Shown here: positions 17,857 to 26,747 of the stretch, piece after piece
How the letters are laid out: each line of letters opens with the position of its first letter
Position numbering within the stretch: the first letter of the stretch is position 1
Assembly: GCA_039105265.1 (NCBI GenBank)
Contig: JAPFFF010000219.1
Span: 1 to 30,562, forward strand
From: Tritrichomonas musculus
Taxonomy: Eukaryota; Parabasalia; Tritrichomonadida; Tritrichomonadidae
Direction: 5' to 3'
DNA length: 30,562 nucleotides
Translations under genes and position numbers: made by a program
Notes under the pieces: model-generated
The model's database searches: none
Seen by the model: only the letters and a program-made list of their open reading frames with translations
Told to the model about the DNA's origin: nothing

Positions 17857-18714
17857 CTACTTTTCAAAGTAATATTTATTGGCGGTTATGTTCATAATAA
17901 ATTTTGAATGAAGATCTCTATGCTGTAAATATTCTTTTACCGTCTTCTTGATATTAAGGTTGTTATTTGTTTGTTGAAGCAAGGAAGTAAAATCTTCTTC
18001 TGAGTATCCACTATAGCATATGATATCCGTGGCCAATCTTTTTGCATTTATGTGTACGAATCTGATTGTCTGAATAGCCATGATGCAGGTAATATTATAA
18101 TGTCTTGTCTTGGTTAATAGTCTAAGGAATTCTGTATTATTATGTGTTAACAAATCGCTTCCTGCACAGTCATCCAATATTATTAGTGTGTTATATGGGT
18201 AAGAAGAGGTTTGGTATTTTACTAACTTATTGGCTATATATACTATTCTATCATCTATTTCTTGGAGGGAGTGCTTGTTTATAAGTCTTTGCATTTCTTC
18301 ATTTGTTTCCTTCATTTTTGATAATACATGTTTAACCATTGCATAATATTTTATTTTTCTCTTTAGATGTTTCTTTAGGTAATCCATCAATTGGGCTTCA
18401 TTAAGATATACTATTGGTGTCTTTACCTCTTTACTCATTGCCTCAGCCGTTTTGTCTGCTTTTCCAGAACTTGAGCAAAATATTATTTTTTGATAGTACG
18501 GATGCTTAAATAGACGTTCAGTAATTAGTATGTGTTTCCACAACCAATAACTCTTACCTGCACCTGGTTTACCAATAAGAAAATAAATTCCATTCGTACT
18601 AAAAGGATAGGAAGGATGTAATGGCTTCATCAATGCTCCCTCTATCTCTTTCTGGTTCTTCTTCATTGTCTTTTGGATTAAGGATTCCACTTCTTTCATT
18701 ATTTGTTTAGACAT
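17857..18714 (-). CDS. FtsK/HerA-superfamily genome-packaging ATPase (element 3 copy)
   Basis: A 285-residue protein. Walker A GKPGAGKS is at residues 48-55, Walker B TLIILDD at 176-182, followed by a conserved TKTRHYNITCIMAIQTIR with Gln215 as the likely sensor residue. This is the pattern and size of the A32-like packaging ATPases of Polintons and related viruses, which drive element DNA into the capsid. It starts 10 bp after the integrase gene. The protein equals the element 2 copy except at the last two or three residues. Confidence 0.9.
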   Translation of the reverse strand: MSKQIMKEVESLIQKTMKKNQKEIEGALMKPLHPSYPFSTNGIYFLIGKPGAGKSYWLWKHILITERLFKHPYYQKIIFCSSSGKADKTAEAMSKEVKTPIVYLNEAQLMDYLKKHLKRKIKYYAMVKHVLSKMKETNEEMQRLINKHSLQEIDDRIVYIANKLVKYQTSSYPYNTLIILDDCAGSDLLTHNNTEFLRLLTKTRHYNITCIMAIQTIRFVHINAKRLATDIICYSGYSEEDFTSLLQQTNNNLNIKKTVKEYLQHRDLHSKFIMNITANKYYFEK

Positions 18715-18724
18715 TTATTTGTGG

Positions 18725-19810
18725 TTAAATCCATTTCTTTATATTGTTGGGTATATTTTTCTTCTTTGACCAGTAATCCACTTCAAGATTAGATAGCTTT
18801 GTTGGAGCACCTTCTCGTAAATTTTTAGCCGGTATGATGTCTTCTGTACCTTCGCTGTATTTAATTTTATATTTGTTCTTTGTTGTATCATAAGAAATAA
18901 TCTTCTCCACAATACCTCTCTTGCCTCCCTTAAGTGTTTGTGCAATATTTTTGTTTTGTGTCTTGATTAACCTATAACCAGGGAGTTTGTCTATTGACTC
19001 ATCTTTGGACTTAATTATAAATTGGTTCCCAGCCTTTGAATCAACTATATATGCTTCCTTGCTTACCTTGTTCCTGCGCTTCGAAAATGGCTCCTTGGCT
19101 TGAATAATTCTAACTCTATCATTTGGTTTAAAGTCATATGGATTGTTTTGCGACTTGGTTTTTACATATTCTTTTTCATCTTTCTCTGTCATCTCGTTTG
19201 GTATCTTATAGTCCAATGATCTGTGGGGAGAATTGTTGTATGAATCTATTAAACTATCCATTTCTTTCTCATTGATGAACCTGTTCTCGCCTACCATGTC
19301 TCTAATCGTTCTCATGAACCTATTTATGATACCTAGTACATTATGATTATTATCCTCGGTAGTAGTGTAAACAATATTTTTGGTCTTCATCAACTGTAAT
19401 ACATCATTGGACAAGTAAGCAGCATCCTGGTCTGATGTTATCGAATAGACATCTGGCTCGTCCTCAAAAAATTTATTTAATGCCTGGGCTACCTCTTTTG
19501 CACCTTTCCCCTTCATTGGATAACAATATGCTTTTCTTGTGTTAATATTAATTAGCATCAAATAGTTGAGACCATCCTTTGTCTTATCATTGATGAATGT
19601 GTCCATTTGATATCCTCCAGAGTGTTTAGAATAGATATTCATAAACTTTGCCTTTGGTACCTTTACATCATGTACTATCTTCCTTAAATAATCTAATGCG
19701 GCTTCTTCTGTGAATCCATATCGTTTTGCGAGTGGAACAAATTTAGAGGCAGATCTCCAAGGAAAAAAAGAATGAAGCTCATTAATTGTCTTAAAATGCT
19801 TTTTGTTCAT
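18725..19810 (-). CDS. int: Retroviral-type integrase (element 3 copy)
   Basis: A 361-residue protein. An N-terminal helical region (1-60) is followed by an RNase H-like rve core (about 64-200), with Asp70 in GGYQMD and Asp127 in ITSDQD as the first two acidic positions. An SH3-like basic region (NDRVRIIQAKEPFSKRR, about 230-283) comes next, then a tudor/chromo-like module (about 297-335, VEKIISYDTTKNKYKIKYSEG). It would join TIR ends to target DNA, which fits the 5-bp duplication. It is predicted identical in protein to the copy at 24250-25335. It follows the structural gene by 11 bp. Confidence 0.9.
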   Translation of the reverse strand: MNKKHFKTINELHSFFPWRSASKFVPLAKRYGFTEEAALDYLRKIVHDVKVPKAKFMNIYSKHSGGYQMDTFINDKTKDGLNYLMLININTRKAYCYPMKGKGAKEVAQALNKFFEDEPDVYSITSDQDAAYLSNDVLQLMKTKNIVYTTTEDNNHNVLGIINRFMRTIRDMVGENRFINEKEMDSLIDSYNNSPHRSLDYKIPNEMTEKDEKEYVKTKSQNNPYDFKPNDRVRIIQAKEPFSKRRNKVSKEAYIVDSKAGNQFIIKSKDESIDKLPGYRLIKTQNKNIAQTLKGGKRGIVEKIISYDTTKNKYKIKYSEGTEDIIPAKNLREGAPTKLSNLEVDYWSKKKNIPNNIKKWI

Positions 19811-19821
19811 TTAAATTAGTC

Positions 19822-21138
19822 TTAAATGTAAAGCATCTTCTTAAATGGTAATAATTGCATTTCAATGACAAATGATTCATTGTTTGGTACCAGAACAGGA
19901 ATATTATTATGACGCCCTGAATTGAATTCTACCCAAAATCTTTGATCTGTTGAGTTTAGCTTGAAGTACTTGATTGGGTAAAAGTCTATTTGACTATTGC
20001 CTAAATAATATTTATTTGACTGCTCAGCTAATGAAGAGTATATTGAACACGAATGTCTATCCCAAACATTTTTAAACTTTATTTCCCTCATCCATTTCCC
20101 TTCATATCTAATAATATTCCCATCTTTATCCTTGACAGGTTTTTCAGGATCCATATAATCCCATGGGTTATTATTAAAATCTTCATAACCTATATTGAAT
20201 ACATCATTAAAATCATATCGTCTATATGGTGAATAATCATCTTTTGGTCTTACTCTAAAACTTATTGATAGGTCAACATAATAGTTTTTATATTTACTGC
20301 CTTGAAGTATCTCTCCATTAGTTGGTGAATAGAATATTTCTGTAAAATGATTCTCCGAATAATTATAATAACCATCTGTTTGTACATCTCTTTGTCTTAG
20401 TCCTTCTTTTTCTTCAATAAATGTAGGTTTCTGTTCACTTAACTTGATTTCTTCTCTTATTTTTTCCATTTCTTTTTGAACATTGCGTCTGAGGTTTATA
20501 TTCATTTTATCTTCTTCATTCTTTTTATCTAATTCTTCTTGTAGCTTAGCTTTCACTTTTTCATCTTTCTCATTAAATATTTGATTTGTGAGGTCTTCTA
20601 TTACTTTTTGCAAATCTTGATATTCAGTAACTAAATTAGAATATTTTGTGCTTAATTTTAGTTCTTGGTTATCTAAATTAAAATTGTGTTCTTTATTGAT
20701 TATATCCGCACCAATATTAAACTCTGCAAATTTTGCCTCAATAGCAGCTCTCATATCATTCCATATTTCTCGTAAATCATTTTCTCTATTTAGCCAAGAA
20801 TTTATATTTATGAATACCTCACTCTTTTGTTCATCTTCAAGATGGTAAAATAATTGTTCATATGAAAATTGGGGATTATCATGTTTAAGTTTATCAAATT
20901 CGTTTCGTCTATATTTTCTAACTCCAAGCGTGAATTCTATTTTTCTACTTCTAGCCAACATAAAAATTCTTCTCACGCCTACAATTGATTCCCCTCTATT
21001 TGAAGTACACCATTCTTGAGGAAAATTAAAGTAATATCGATTTGGTTTACTTATATCTCGTTCCCCATCTTCTAAAAAATATACATATTCAATTGGTATA
21101 GGTGTTGGTTCTTCAGCCGGATTAAGTGTTGGATACAT
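19822..21138 (-). CDS. Polinton structural protein of unknown function (MYPTLNP family), complete
   Basis: A 438-residue protein starting MYPTLNPAEE. Residues 1-75 are a conserved domain (YFLEDGER, RYYFNFPQEWCTSN, GESIVGVRRI). Residues about 160-250 form a long Glu/Lys-rich coiled coil. The C-terminal 130 residues are strongly conserved and rich in aromatic and beta-type sequence (WDRHSCSIYSS, KYYLGNSQI, RFWVEFNSGRHNNIPVLVP, FVIEMQLLPF). No enzyme motif is visible. The conserved ends around a variable coiled coil, and its place at the head of the integrase-ATPase-capsid series, suggest a virion component such as a vertex or stalk protein (inference). The counterpart in element 2 is interrupted by this very element. 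Confidence 0.7.
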   Translation of the reverse strand: MYPTLNPAEEPTPIPIEYVYFLEDGERDISKPNRYYFNFPQEWCTSNRGESIVGVRRIFMLARSRKIEFTLGVRKYRRNEFDKLKHDNPQFSYEQLFYHLEDEQKSEVFININSWLNRENDLREIWNDMRAAIEAKFAEFNIGADIINKEHNFNLDNQELKLSTKYSNLVTEYQDLQKVIEDLTNQIFNEKDEKVKAKLQEELDKKNEEDKMNINLRRNVQKEMEKIREEIKLSEQKPTFIEEKEGLRQRDVQTDGYYNYSENHFTEIFYSPTNGEILQGSKYKNYYVDLSISFRVRPKDDYSPYRRYDFNDVFNIGYEDFNNNPWDYMDPEKPVKDKDGNIIRYEGKWMREIKFKNVWDRHSCSIYSSLAEQSNKYYLGNSQIDFYPIKYFKLNSTDQRFWVEFNSGRHNNIPVLVPNNESFVIEMQLLPFKKMLYI

Positions 21139-21750
21139 TTTATAAAAATAAAATATTTTTGGTATGGGGTAATGTATTTTTCTTTATTTTTTTATTTTTT
21201 AATTTTTTTGGTATGGGGTAATGTATTTTTCCTTATTTTTTTATTTTTAAGATTTTTGAAACTTTTTGAGAAGGGGGTAAGTAATTTTTATATTTTCTTT
21301 TTGCATTTGAGTTATTTTTCTTATTTTTTGCTTGTTGGGAAATTTTGAGAAGGGGGGTAAGTAATTTTTTCTTTATTTTTTTATTTTTCTTATTTTTTAT
21401 ATTTTTGTGTATGGGGTAATGTATTTTTCCTTATTTTTTTATTTTTTAATTTTTGAAACTTTTTGAGAAGGGGGGTAAGTAATTTTTATATTTTCTTTTT
21501 GCATTTGAGTTATTTTTCTTATTTTTTGCTTGTTGGGAAATTTTGAGAAGGGGGGTAAGTAATTTTTTCTTTATTTTTTTTATTTTTCTTATTTTTTATA
21601 TTTTTGTGTATGGGGTAATGTATTTTTTTATTAAGATTTTAAAAATTTTAAAAAATTATAAAAAATTATAAAAATTTGGAAATTTTTTAAAGGGTCATTA
21701 ATTTTTGGGAATTTTGTAAAAAAATGTCACTTTTTTATTGATGTTGGATT
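21139..21750. repeat. AT-rich tandem repeat zone with about 197-bp period
   Basis: Words GGTATGGGGTAATGTATTTTT and GAGAAGGGGGGTAAGTAATTTTT alternate. A unit of about 197 bp is present twice (about 21232-21428 and 21429-21625), judged by recurrence of TTTTTGAAACTTTTTGAGAAG, with a partial copy before. GGGGTAA/GGGGGGTAAG islands stand out in otherwise A/T sequence. This strand asymmetry (T- and G-rich, few C) is marked. No gene is present. Confidence 0.75.
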
Positions 21751-21776
21751 TTGGCACGTAAACCTCAGAAAAAGTT

Positions 21777-21935
21777 TTCAATTCAAAAAGTTTATTTATC
21801 AAAAAGTTTTATCAGAAAAAGTGGGATCGGTCCTCTCAAAAAGTGGGAACGAATCTCTCAAAAAGTTGTGATCGGTCCTCAGAAAAAGTGGGAACGAATC
21901 TCTCAAAAAGTTATGATCGGTCCTCAGAAAAAGTG
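21777..21935 (+). repeat. 45-bp tandem repeat, TCAAAAAGT-based
   Basis: GATCGGTCCTC recurs at 21825, 21870 and 21915, exactly 45 bp apart, each followed by AAAAAGTGGGAACGAATCTCTC. Shorter words such as ATTCAAAAAGT continue at irregular spacing to about 22110. The unit length is a multiple of three, so a frame stays open by chance across the array; I do not call it a gene. Confidence 0.75.
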
Positions 21936-22124
21936 TAATCGTACGCAGCGTTCCTATTCAAAAATATCCCAACCATACAGATTTACCCATTCAAAAAGTG
22001 AGAACGTACGCAATATAATCATTCAAAATAACCTCAACCACACAGATTTATCCTTTCAAAAAATTTACAACCATACAAATTTATTCATTCAAAAAATCGG
22101 TCATTATATATAAATAATTTATTC

Positions 22125-22407
22125 AAAATATTTGAGAGAAAAAATATACTTCTGGCACAAAAATAATTGAGAGAAAATAATTTTCTTTTATCGTATAAAT
22201 ATTTGATAGAAAAAAATTCTTCTGCCATAAAAATAATTGAGAGAAAATAATTTTCTTTTTTCGTATAAATATTTGAAAGAAAAAAAATATACTTCTGGCA
22301 TAAAAATAATTGAGAGAAAATAATTTTCTTTTAAAATAAAAATATTTGAGAGAAAAAAAAATACTTCTGGCATAAAAATAATTGAGAGAAAATATTAAAT
22401 CGATCAT
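22125..22407. repeat. About 72-bp tandem repeat, roughly four units
   Basis: ATAATTGAGAGAAAATA recurs with spacings of 70, 73 and 72 bp, each preceded by TATACTTCTGGCATAAAA-type sequence. One or two units of the same repeat occur inverted next to the element 2 TIR at about 11926-11980, so this is a normal sub-terminal component of this Polinton group that has expanded here. Confidence 0.8.
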
Positions 22408-22460
22408 AACTCAATTTCTACTCAATATTTCGGGGTCGTGCCAATACAAGAAATAACGTA

Positions 22461-23144
22461 TTTTCGGGTGTAGAATTCAAAAAACACCATTAGAAAGCTC
22501 AAAAACTACTCCATACCTTGGAAATGACATTGGTGGAATAGTGAAAGTAGAGAGTGTGTACTTACGATAGGTTTTCAGAGGGTATTTGGCAAACAAAATA
22601 ATACTAACACTTTTTACTCAAATATCTTATGGTGCTCATCAAACTTTCTATATCGTGGTGCATCTTTTTCTCTTTCCCGATCATAATCATTATTGTATTT
22701 CAAAACAGCTGCACGTCTAAATTTAGCATATCTAAAACCACTAAATTTGTTTCTTTCGTCCAAAACCTCAATTATAACATATCCATTAGAATCACATGTC
22801 CTGATGTCTTTAAAGGAATCATAAACTTGTTGGGTTTCACGAGAAGTATAAATAGGATTTCTTAGAGTAAACTGTTTATATTGGGTCATAATCTTTAAAT
22901 CTGATGGTATGGTCATTTGTATAGTGTTGTATAAAAAATTAATAGAAATATTGAAAAACGACAATGTACTTGAACTTGAGGGACGGGGGTGGGAAATTAG
23001 CTAATGTAGATAGGGTATACTTACGATAGGTTTTTCAGTAGGTATTTGGCCGGAAGCTGAGGCCCAAGCGAGGGTGTACCTGAGCTTGGTGGCGAAGCGT
23101 GTAGGCGGTGGCGAAGTATGAGACACCGCCTATACTTAACTACT
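22461..23144 (-). repeat. Right TIR of element 3 (684 bp)
   Basis: Inverted copy of 13112-13795, ending CTTAACTACT at 23144, with the same duplicated inner and outer block and the same 100-codon gene. Mirror coordinates of the gene in the two TIRs fit exactly, which confirms the ends. Confidence 0.9.
22614..22916 (-). CDS. TIR-borne small protein, right copy
   Basis: The same 100-residue charged protein as at 13340-13642, predicted identical, on the minus strand. In this position it is the first gene of element 3 in its own reading direction, separated from the structural gene by about 1.5 kb of repeats. The family is not recognised. Being in a TIR keeps its two copies together and, if TIRs are homogenised during replication, identical (inference). 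Confidence 0.55.
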   Translation of the reverse strand: MTIPSDLKIMTQYKQFTLRNPIYTSRETQQVYDSFKDIRTCDSNGYVIIEVLDERNKFSGFRYAKFRRAAVLKYNNDYDREREKDAPRYRKFDEHHKIFE

Positions 23145-23149
23145 TTCGA
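23145..23149. repeat. Target-site duplication TTCGA, right copy
   Basis: Matches 13107-13111 and sits directly outside the right TIR end. Confidence 0.85.
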
Positions 23150-24238
23150 AAATATTTGAGGAAGGACTTTGATGAAAAGGTAAAGGAAGAAAAGGCAAAG
23201 GATAAAAATAAAAAAATAAATAATGACGAAATATATGACAAATTACCAAAAAAATCAAAAATAGAATTAACAATCCATGTTATATCTTGGTTATCGACTG
23301 ATAATGATATGAGAAAAATATTTAGTGATATAAATGACCAATTAGATGAAGTATTTAATACATATAATGAAGCATTCTTAAAAGATTGTAAAGTAACAGC
23401 TGATTCTTGGAATAAAATATTGGAACAATATAAAGCTATCACCAAAGAATATATCAATCCATTATTTGGACGTTTCTATTTTGTGAAAGATGTGTTAACA
23501 TTTCTATTTAATGCCCGAGAAAAGTATCAAGAATATAAAACAAAAATCGATAATTGGTTTAAAGAGCATGAAGAAAATATTATTCCGCTCTTTCGCCAAG
23601 ATAAGATTGATAGAAGCCGAAACGATTTTCAAATGGATGGATATTATGATTATGATAAGAAAGCATTTATTGAAACCATTTTTTCACCACAGAACTTAGA
23701 AAAGAATACAATTTCCAAACCATCATTTATATATATGGCACCAGAGATAACCGATTATGAACCTACACCTACACCAACACCTACACCAAAACCAATACCA
23801 GGGGAAAATGATTTTGTCGAATTAGGTCTATACTATGTTGTTTTCAAGATTAATTTTATAGAAAGTAATAGAACAGATTCTAACTATAAGAATACTGATT
23901 TTGCTGATTTATTTAATATAGGAGATAAACCATATCAAAATAATCCAGATGACTTTAATGATAAATGGTGCAGAAGATTAGATTTTAAAAATATTTGGGA
24001 TAGACATTCGTGTAAAGTATATTCATCAATAGCTGAGCAATCAAATAAATATTATTTAGGCAATAGTCAAATATACTTCAGTCCTATTAAGTACTTCAAA
24101 CTGAACTCAACTGATCAAAGATTTTGGATAGAATTATATTCAGGGCGTCATAATAATATTCCTGTTCTGGTACCAAACAATGAATCATTTGTCATTGAAA
24201 TGCAATTCTTACCATTTAAGAAGATGCTTTACATTTAA
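23145..24238 (+). pseudogene. Structural gene of element 2, 3' part, interrupted by element 3
   Basis: Resumes, directly after element 3, the family described at 19822-21138. The C-terminal 85 residues are close to that protein (WDRHSCKVYSSIAEQSNKYY, GRHNNIPVLVP), while the central part is strongly diverged: a different helical region and a PTPTPTPTPKP linker (about 23758-23805) not present in the other copy. The last 90 bp become almost identical to the other copy in DNA and lead into the shared integrase-ATPase block. The integrase gene starts 11 bp downstream. Confidence 0.8.
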
Positions 24239-26196
24239 GACTAATTTAAATGAACAAAAAGCATTTTAAGACAATTAATGAGCTTCATTCTTTTTTTCCT
24301 TGGAGATCTGCCTCTAAATTTGTTCCACTCGCAAAACGATATGGATTCACAGAAGAAGCCGCATTAGATTATTTAAGGAAGATAGTACATGATGTAAAGG
24401 TACCAAAGGCAAAGTTTATGAATATCTATTCTAAACACTCTGGGGGATATCAAATGGACACATTCATCAATGATAAGACAAAGGATGGTCTCAACTATTT
24501 GATGCTAATTAATATTAACACAAGAAAAGCATATTGTTATCCAATGAAGGGGAAAGGTGCAAAAGAGGTAGCCCAGGCATTAAATAAATTTTTTGAGGAC
24601 GAGCCAGATGTCTATTCGATAACATCAGACCAGGATGCTGCTTACTTGTCCAATGATGTATTACAGTTGATGAAGACCAAAAATATTGTTTACACTACTA
24701 CCGAGGATAATAATCATAATGTACTAGGTATCATAAATAGGTTCATGAGAACGATTAGAGACATGGTAGGCGAGAACAGGTTCATCAATGAGAAAGAAAT
24801 GGATAGTTTAATAGATTCATACAACAATTCTCCCCACAGATCATTGGACTATAAGATACCAAACGAGATGACAGAGAAAGATGAAAAAGAATATGTAAAA
24901 ACCAAGTCGCAAAACAATCCATATGACTTTAAACCAAATGATAGAGTTAGAATTATTCAAGCCAAGGAGCCATTTTCGAAGCGCAGGAACAAGGTAAGCA
25001 AGGAAGCATATATAGTTGATTCAAAGGCTGGGAACCAATTTATAATTAAGTCCAAAGATGAGTCAATAGACAAACTCCCTGGTTATAGGTTAATCAAGAC
25101 ACAAAACAAAAATATTGCACAAACACTTAAGGGAGGCAAGAGAGGTATTGTGGAGAAGATTATTTCTTATGATACAACAAAGAACAAATATAAAATTAAA
25201 TACAGCGAAGGTACAGAAGACATCATACCGGCTAAAAATTTACGAGAAGGTGCTCCAACAAAGCTATCTAATCTTGAAGTGGATTACTGGTCAAAGAAGA
25301 AAAATATACCCAACAATATAAAGAAATGGATTTAACCACAAATAAATGTCTAAACAAATAATGAAAGAAGTGGAATCCTTAATCCAAAAGACAATGAAGA
25401 AGAACCAGAAAGAGATAGAGGGAGCATTGATGAAGCCATTACATCCTTCCTATCCTTTTAGTACGAATGGAATTTATTTTCTTATTGGTAAACCAGGTGC
25501 AGGTAAGAGTTATTGGTTGTGGAAACACATACTAATTACTGAACGTCTATTTAAGCATCCGTACTATCAAAAAATAATATTTTGCTCAAGTTCTGGAAAA
25601 GCAGACAAAACGGCTGAGGCAATGAGTAAAGAGGTAAAGACACCAATAGTATATCTTAATGAAGCCCAATTGATGGATTACCTAAAGAAACACCTCAAAA
25701 GAAAAATAAAATATTATGCAATGGTTAAACATGTATTATCTAAGATGAAGGAAACAAATGAAGAAATGCAGAGACTTATAAACAAGCACTCCCTCCAAGA
25801 AATAGATGATAGAATAGTATATATAGCCAATAAGTTAGTAAAATACCAAACCTCTTCTTACCCATATAACACACTAATAATATTGGATGACTGTGCAGGA
25901 AGCGATTTGTTAACACATAATAATACTGAATTCCTTAGACTATTAACCAAGACAAGACATTATAATATTACCTGCATCATGGCTATTCAGACAATCAGAT
26001 TTGTACACATAAATGCAAAAAGATTGGCCACGGATATCATATGCTATAGTGGATACTCAGAAGAAGATTTTACTTCCTTGCTTCAACAAACAAATAACAA
26101 CCTTAATATCAAGAAGACGGTAAAAGAATATTTACAGCATAGAGATCTTCATTCAAAATTTATTATGAACATAACCGCCAATAAATATTACTTTGA
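24145..26196 (+). repeat. About 2.05-kb near-identical inverted block shared with 17865-19916
   Basis: The end of the structural gene, the whole integrase gene and nearly the whole ATPase gene match their inverted counterparts with almost no differences by eye; mirror coordinates sum to 44060 (for example 24250 with 19810). Similarity drops sharply at both ends: diverged structural gene on one side, diverged first half of the small basic protein on the other. Confidence 0.8.
24250..25335 (+). CDS. int: Retroviral-type integrase (element 2 copy)
   Basis: A 361-residue integrase with the same domain order as the element 3 copy: helical N-terminus, rve core with Asp70 and Asp127, SH3-like basic region and a tudor/chromo-like C-terminal module. 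The predicted proteins are identical and the DNA looks the same along its length, whereas other gene pairs of these two elements differ. The gene is packed between its neighbours with 11 and 10 bp gaps, implying very short untranslated regions. Confidence 0.9.
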   Translation: MNKKHFKTINELHSFFPWRSASKFVPLAKRYGFTEEAALDYLRKIVHDVKVPKAKFMNIYSKHSGGYQMDTFINDKTKDGLNYLMLININTRKAYCYPMKGKGAKEVAQALNKFFEDEPDVYSITSDQDAAYLSNDVLQLMKTKNIVYTTTEDNNHNVLGIINRFMRTIRDMVGENRFINEKEMDSLIDSYNNSPHRSLDYKIPNEMTEKDEKEYVKTKSQNNPYDFKPNDRVRIIQAKEPFSKRRNKVSKEAYIVDSKAGNQFIIKSKDESIDKLPGYRLIKTQNKNIAQTLKGGKRGIVEKIISYDTTKNKYKIKYSEGTEDIIPAKNLREGAPTKLSNLEVDYWSKKKNIPNNIKKWI

Positions 26197-26200
26197 CTGA
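25346..26200 (+). CDS. FtsK/HerA-superfamily genome-packaging ATPase (element 2 copy)
   Basis: A 284-residue protein with Walker A GKPGAGKS (48-55) and Walker B TLIILDD (176-182). It is identical to the element 3 copy except for the last two or three residues, where the near-identical block ends. Its role is translocation of element DNA into capsids, known for the family. The start is the ATG 10 bp after the integrase stop, conserved in both copies. Confidence 0.9.
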   Translation: MSKQIMKEVESLIQKTMKKNQKEIEGALMKPLHPSYPFSTNGIYFLIGKPGAGKSYWLWKHILITERLFKHPYYQKIIFCSSSGKADKTAEAMSKEVKTPIVYLNEAQLMDYLKKHLKRKIKYYAMVKHVLSKMKETNEEMQRLINKHSLQEIDDRIVYIANKLVKYQTSSYPYNTLIILDDCAGSDLLTHNNTEFLRLLTKTRHYNITCIMAIQTIRFVHINAKRLATDIICYSGYSEEDFTSLLQQTNNNLNIKKTVKEYLQHRDLHSKFIMNITANKYYFD

Positions 26201-26212
26201 TATTAAAAGACA

Positions 26213-26716
26213 ATGGAAGCAGTTTCTGATACAGGAAGGATTGAACAAAATTCTGGTGGTGGATTTTTTAATCGTGCATGGAATTCGGTAAAATCTGGTG
26301 TTGGTAAAGTAGGCAAATTCATTGGTGATAGTGCAGTTGGTAAAGTTGGTAAATGGGCTTGGAAAAATAAGGCACCAATATTAAATGTTTTAGGGGGAGC
26401 AGCACAAGCTTTTGGAACAATAACAGGTAACCCAGCAGTAGCTGGTTTTGGTAAAGGAATGATTATTACAGCAAATGGAATTAAAGAAGGAGAAGCAAAA
26501 GCTGCAATAGAAAAGGCTATAGCAGAAAGACAACCCAATCCATTAGGCAGTAATGTAGGGTATTCAGATTTTCCACGCATTCATTATTCGAGAAAGCCAG
26601 CTGCTTATAAAATATATCAGAACAGAAGTAAATATGTGGACGAAGCAGAAGCACATATAGCGAAATTGAATAAAAGAAAGAGAAAGAAATCAAGAAAAAC
26701 AAAGAAAACTCAATAA
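26213..26716 (+). CDS. Small glycine-rich, basic-tailed virion-type protein (element 2 copy)
   Basis: A 167-residue counterpart of 17309-17839. The amphipathic N-terminal part (NRAWNSVKSGVGKVGKFIG) and Gly/Ala-rich hydrophobic segment are similar but changed at many positions, while the last 60 residues (from RQPNPLGSN onward) are almost identical. It ends in the same Lys/Arg-rich tail. The role is not proven; the properties suit a minor core or membrane-active virion protein. It lies 12 bp after the ATPase gene. Confidence 0.6.
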   Translation: MEAVSDTGRIEQNSGGGFFNRAWNSVKSGVGKVGKFIGDSAVGKVGKWAWKNKAPILNVLGGAAQAFGTITGNPAVAGFGKGMIITANGIKEGEAKAAIEKAIAERQPNPLGSNVGYSDFPRIHYSRKPAAYKIYQNRSKYVDEAEAHIAKLNKRKRKKSRKTKKTQ

Positions 26717-26747
26717 AACTCAATAAAATGATTTTTTTATCAATTAA

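Larger units (their letters stand above)
13112..23144 (-). mobile_element. Polinton element 3, 10,033 bp, nested in element 2
   Basis: This element has 684-bp TIRs at both ends, begins AG and ends CT, and is flanked by TTCGA duplications. Its genes read on the minus strand from the right end: TIR gene, structural gene, integrase, ATPase, small basic protein, proline-rich protein, capsid-fibre chimera, and the second TIR gene copy. It has no PolB, nuclease or complete fibre gene, so it is probably non-autonomous and would depend on a fuller relative (inference). The TIRs differ at about two visible positions, so insertion is recent. It lies inverted relative to element 2. Confidence 0.9.

Noticed and set aside
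21751-22113. A 120-codon open frame over the 45-bp repeat
   Set aside because: It follows directly from a repeat length divisible by three, has no ATG start, and shows low-complexity sequence without a match to any neighbouring family.
22123-22407. Phe/Tyr-rich open frames on the minus strand over the 72-bp repeats
   Set aside because: They are translations of AT-rich tandem repeats; the apparent membrane-like protein is a base-composition effect.
21139-22460. CRISPR-like array
   Set aside because: Units are adjacent without unique spacers of constant length, and the setting is eukaryotic mobile DNA.
23108-23144. An apparent N-terminal extension of the 3' structural gene part starting in the TIR
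   Set aside because: These codons lie within the right TIR of element 3 and are read through only by chance; the family match begins outside the TIR.
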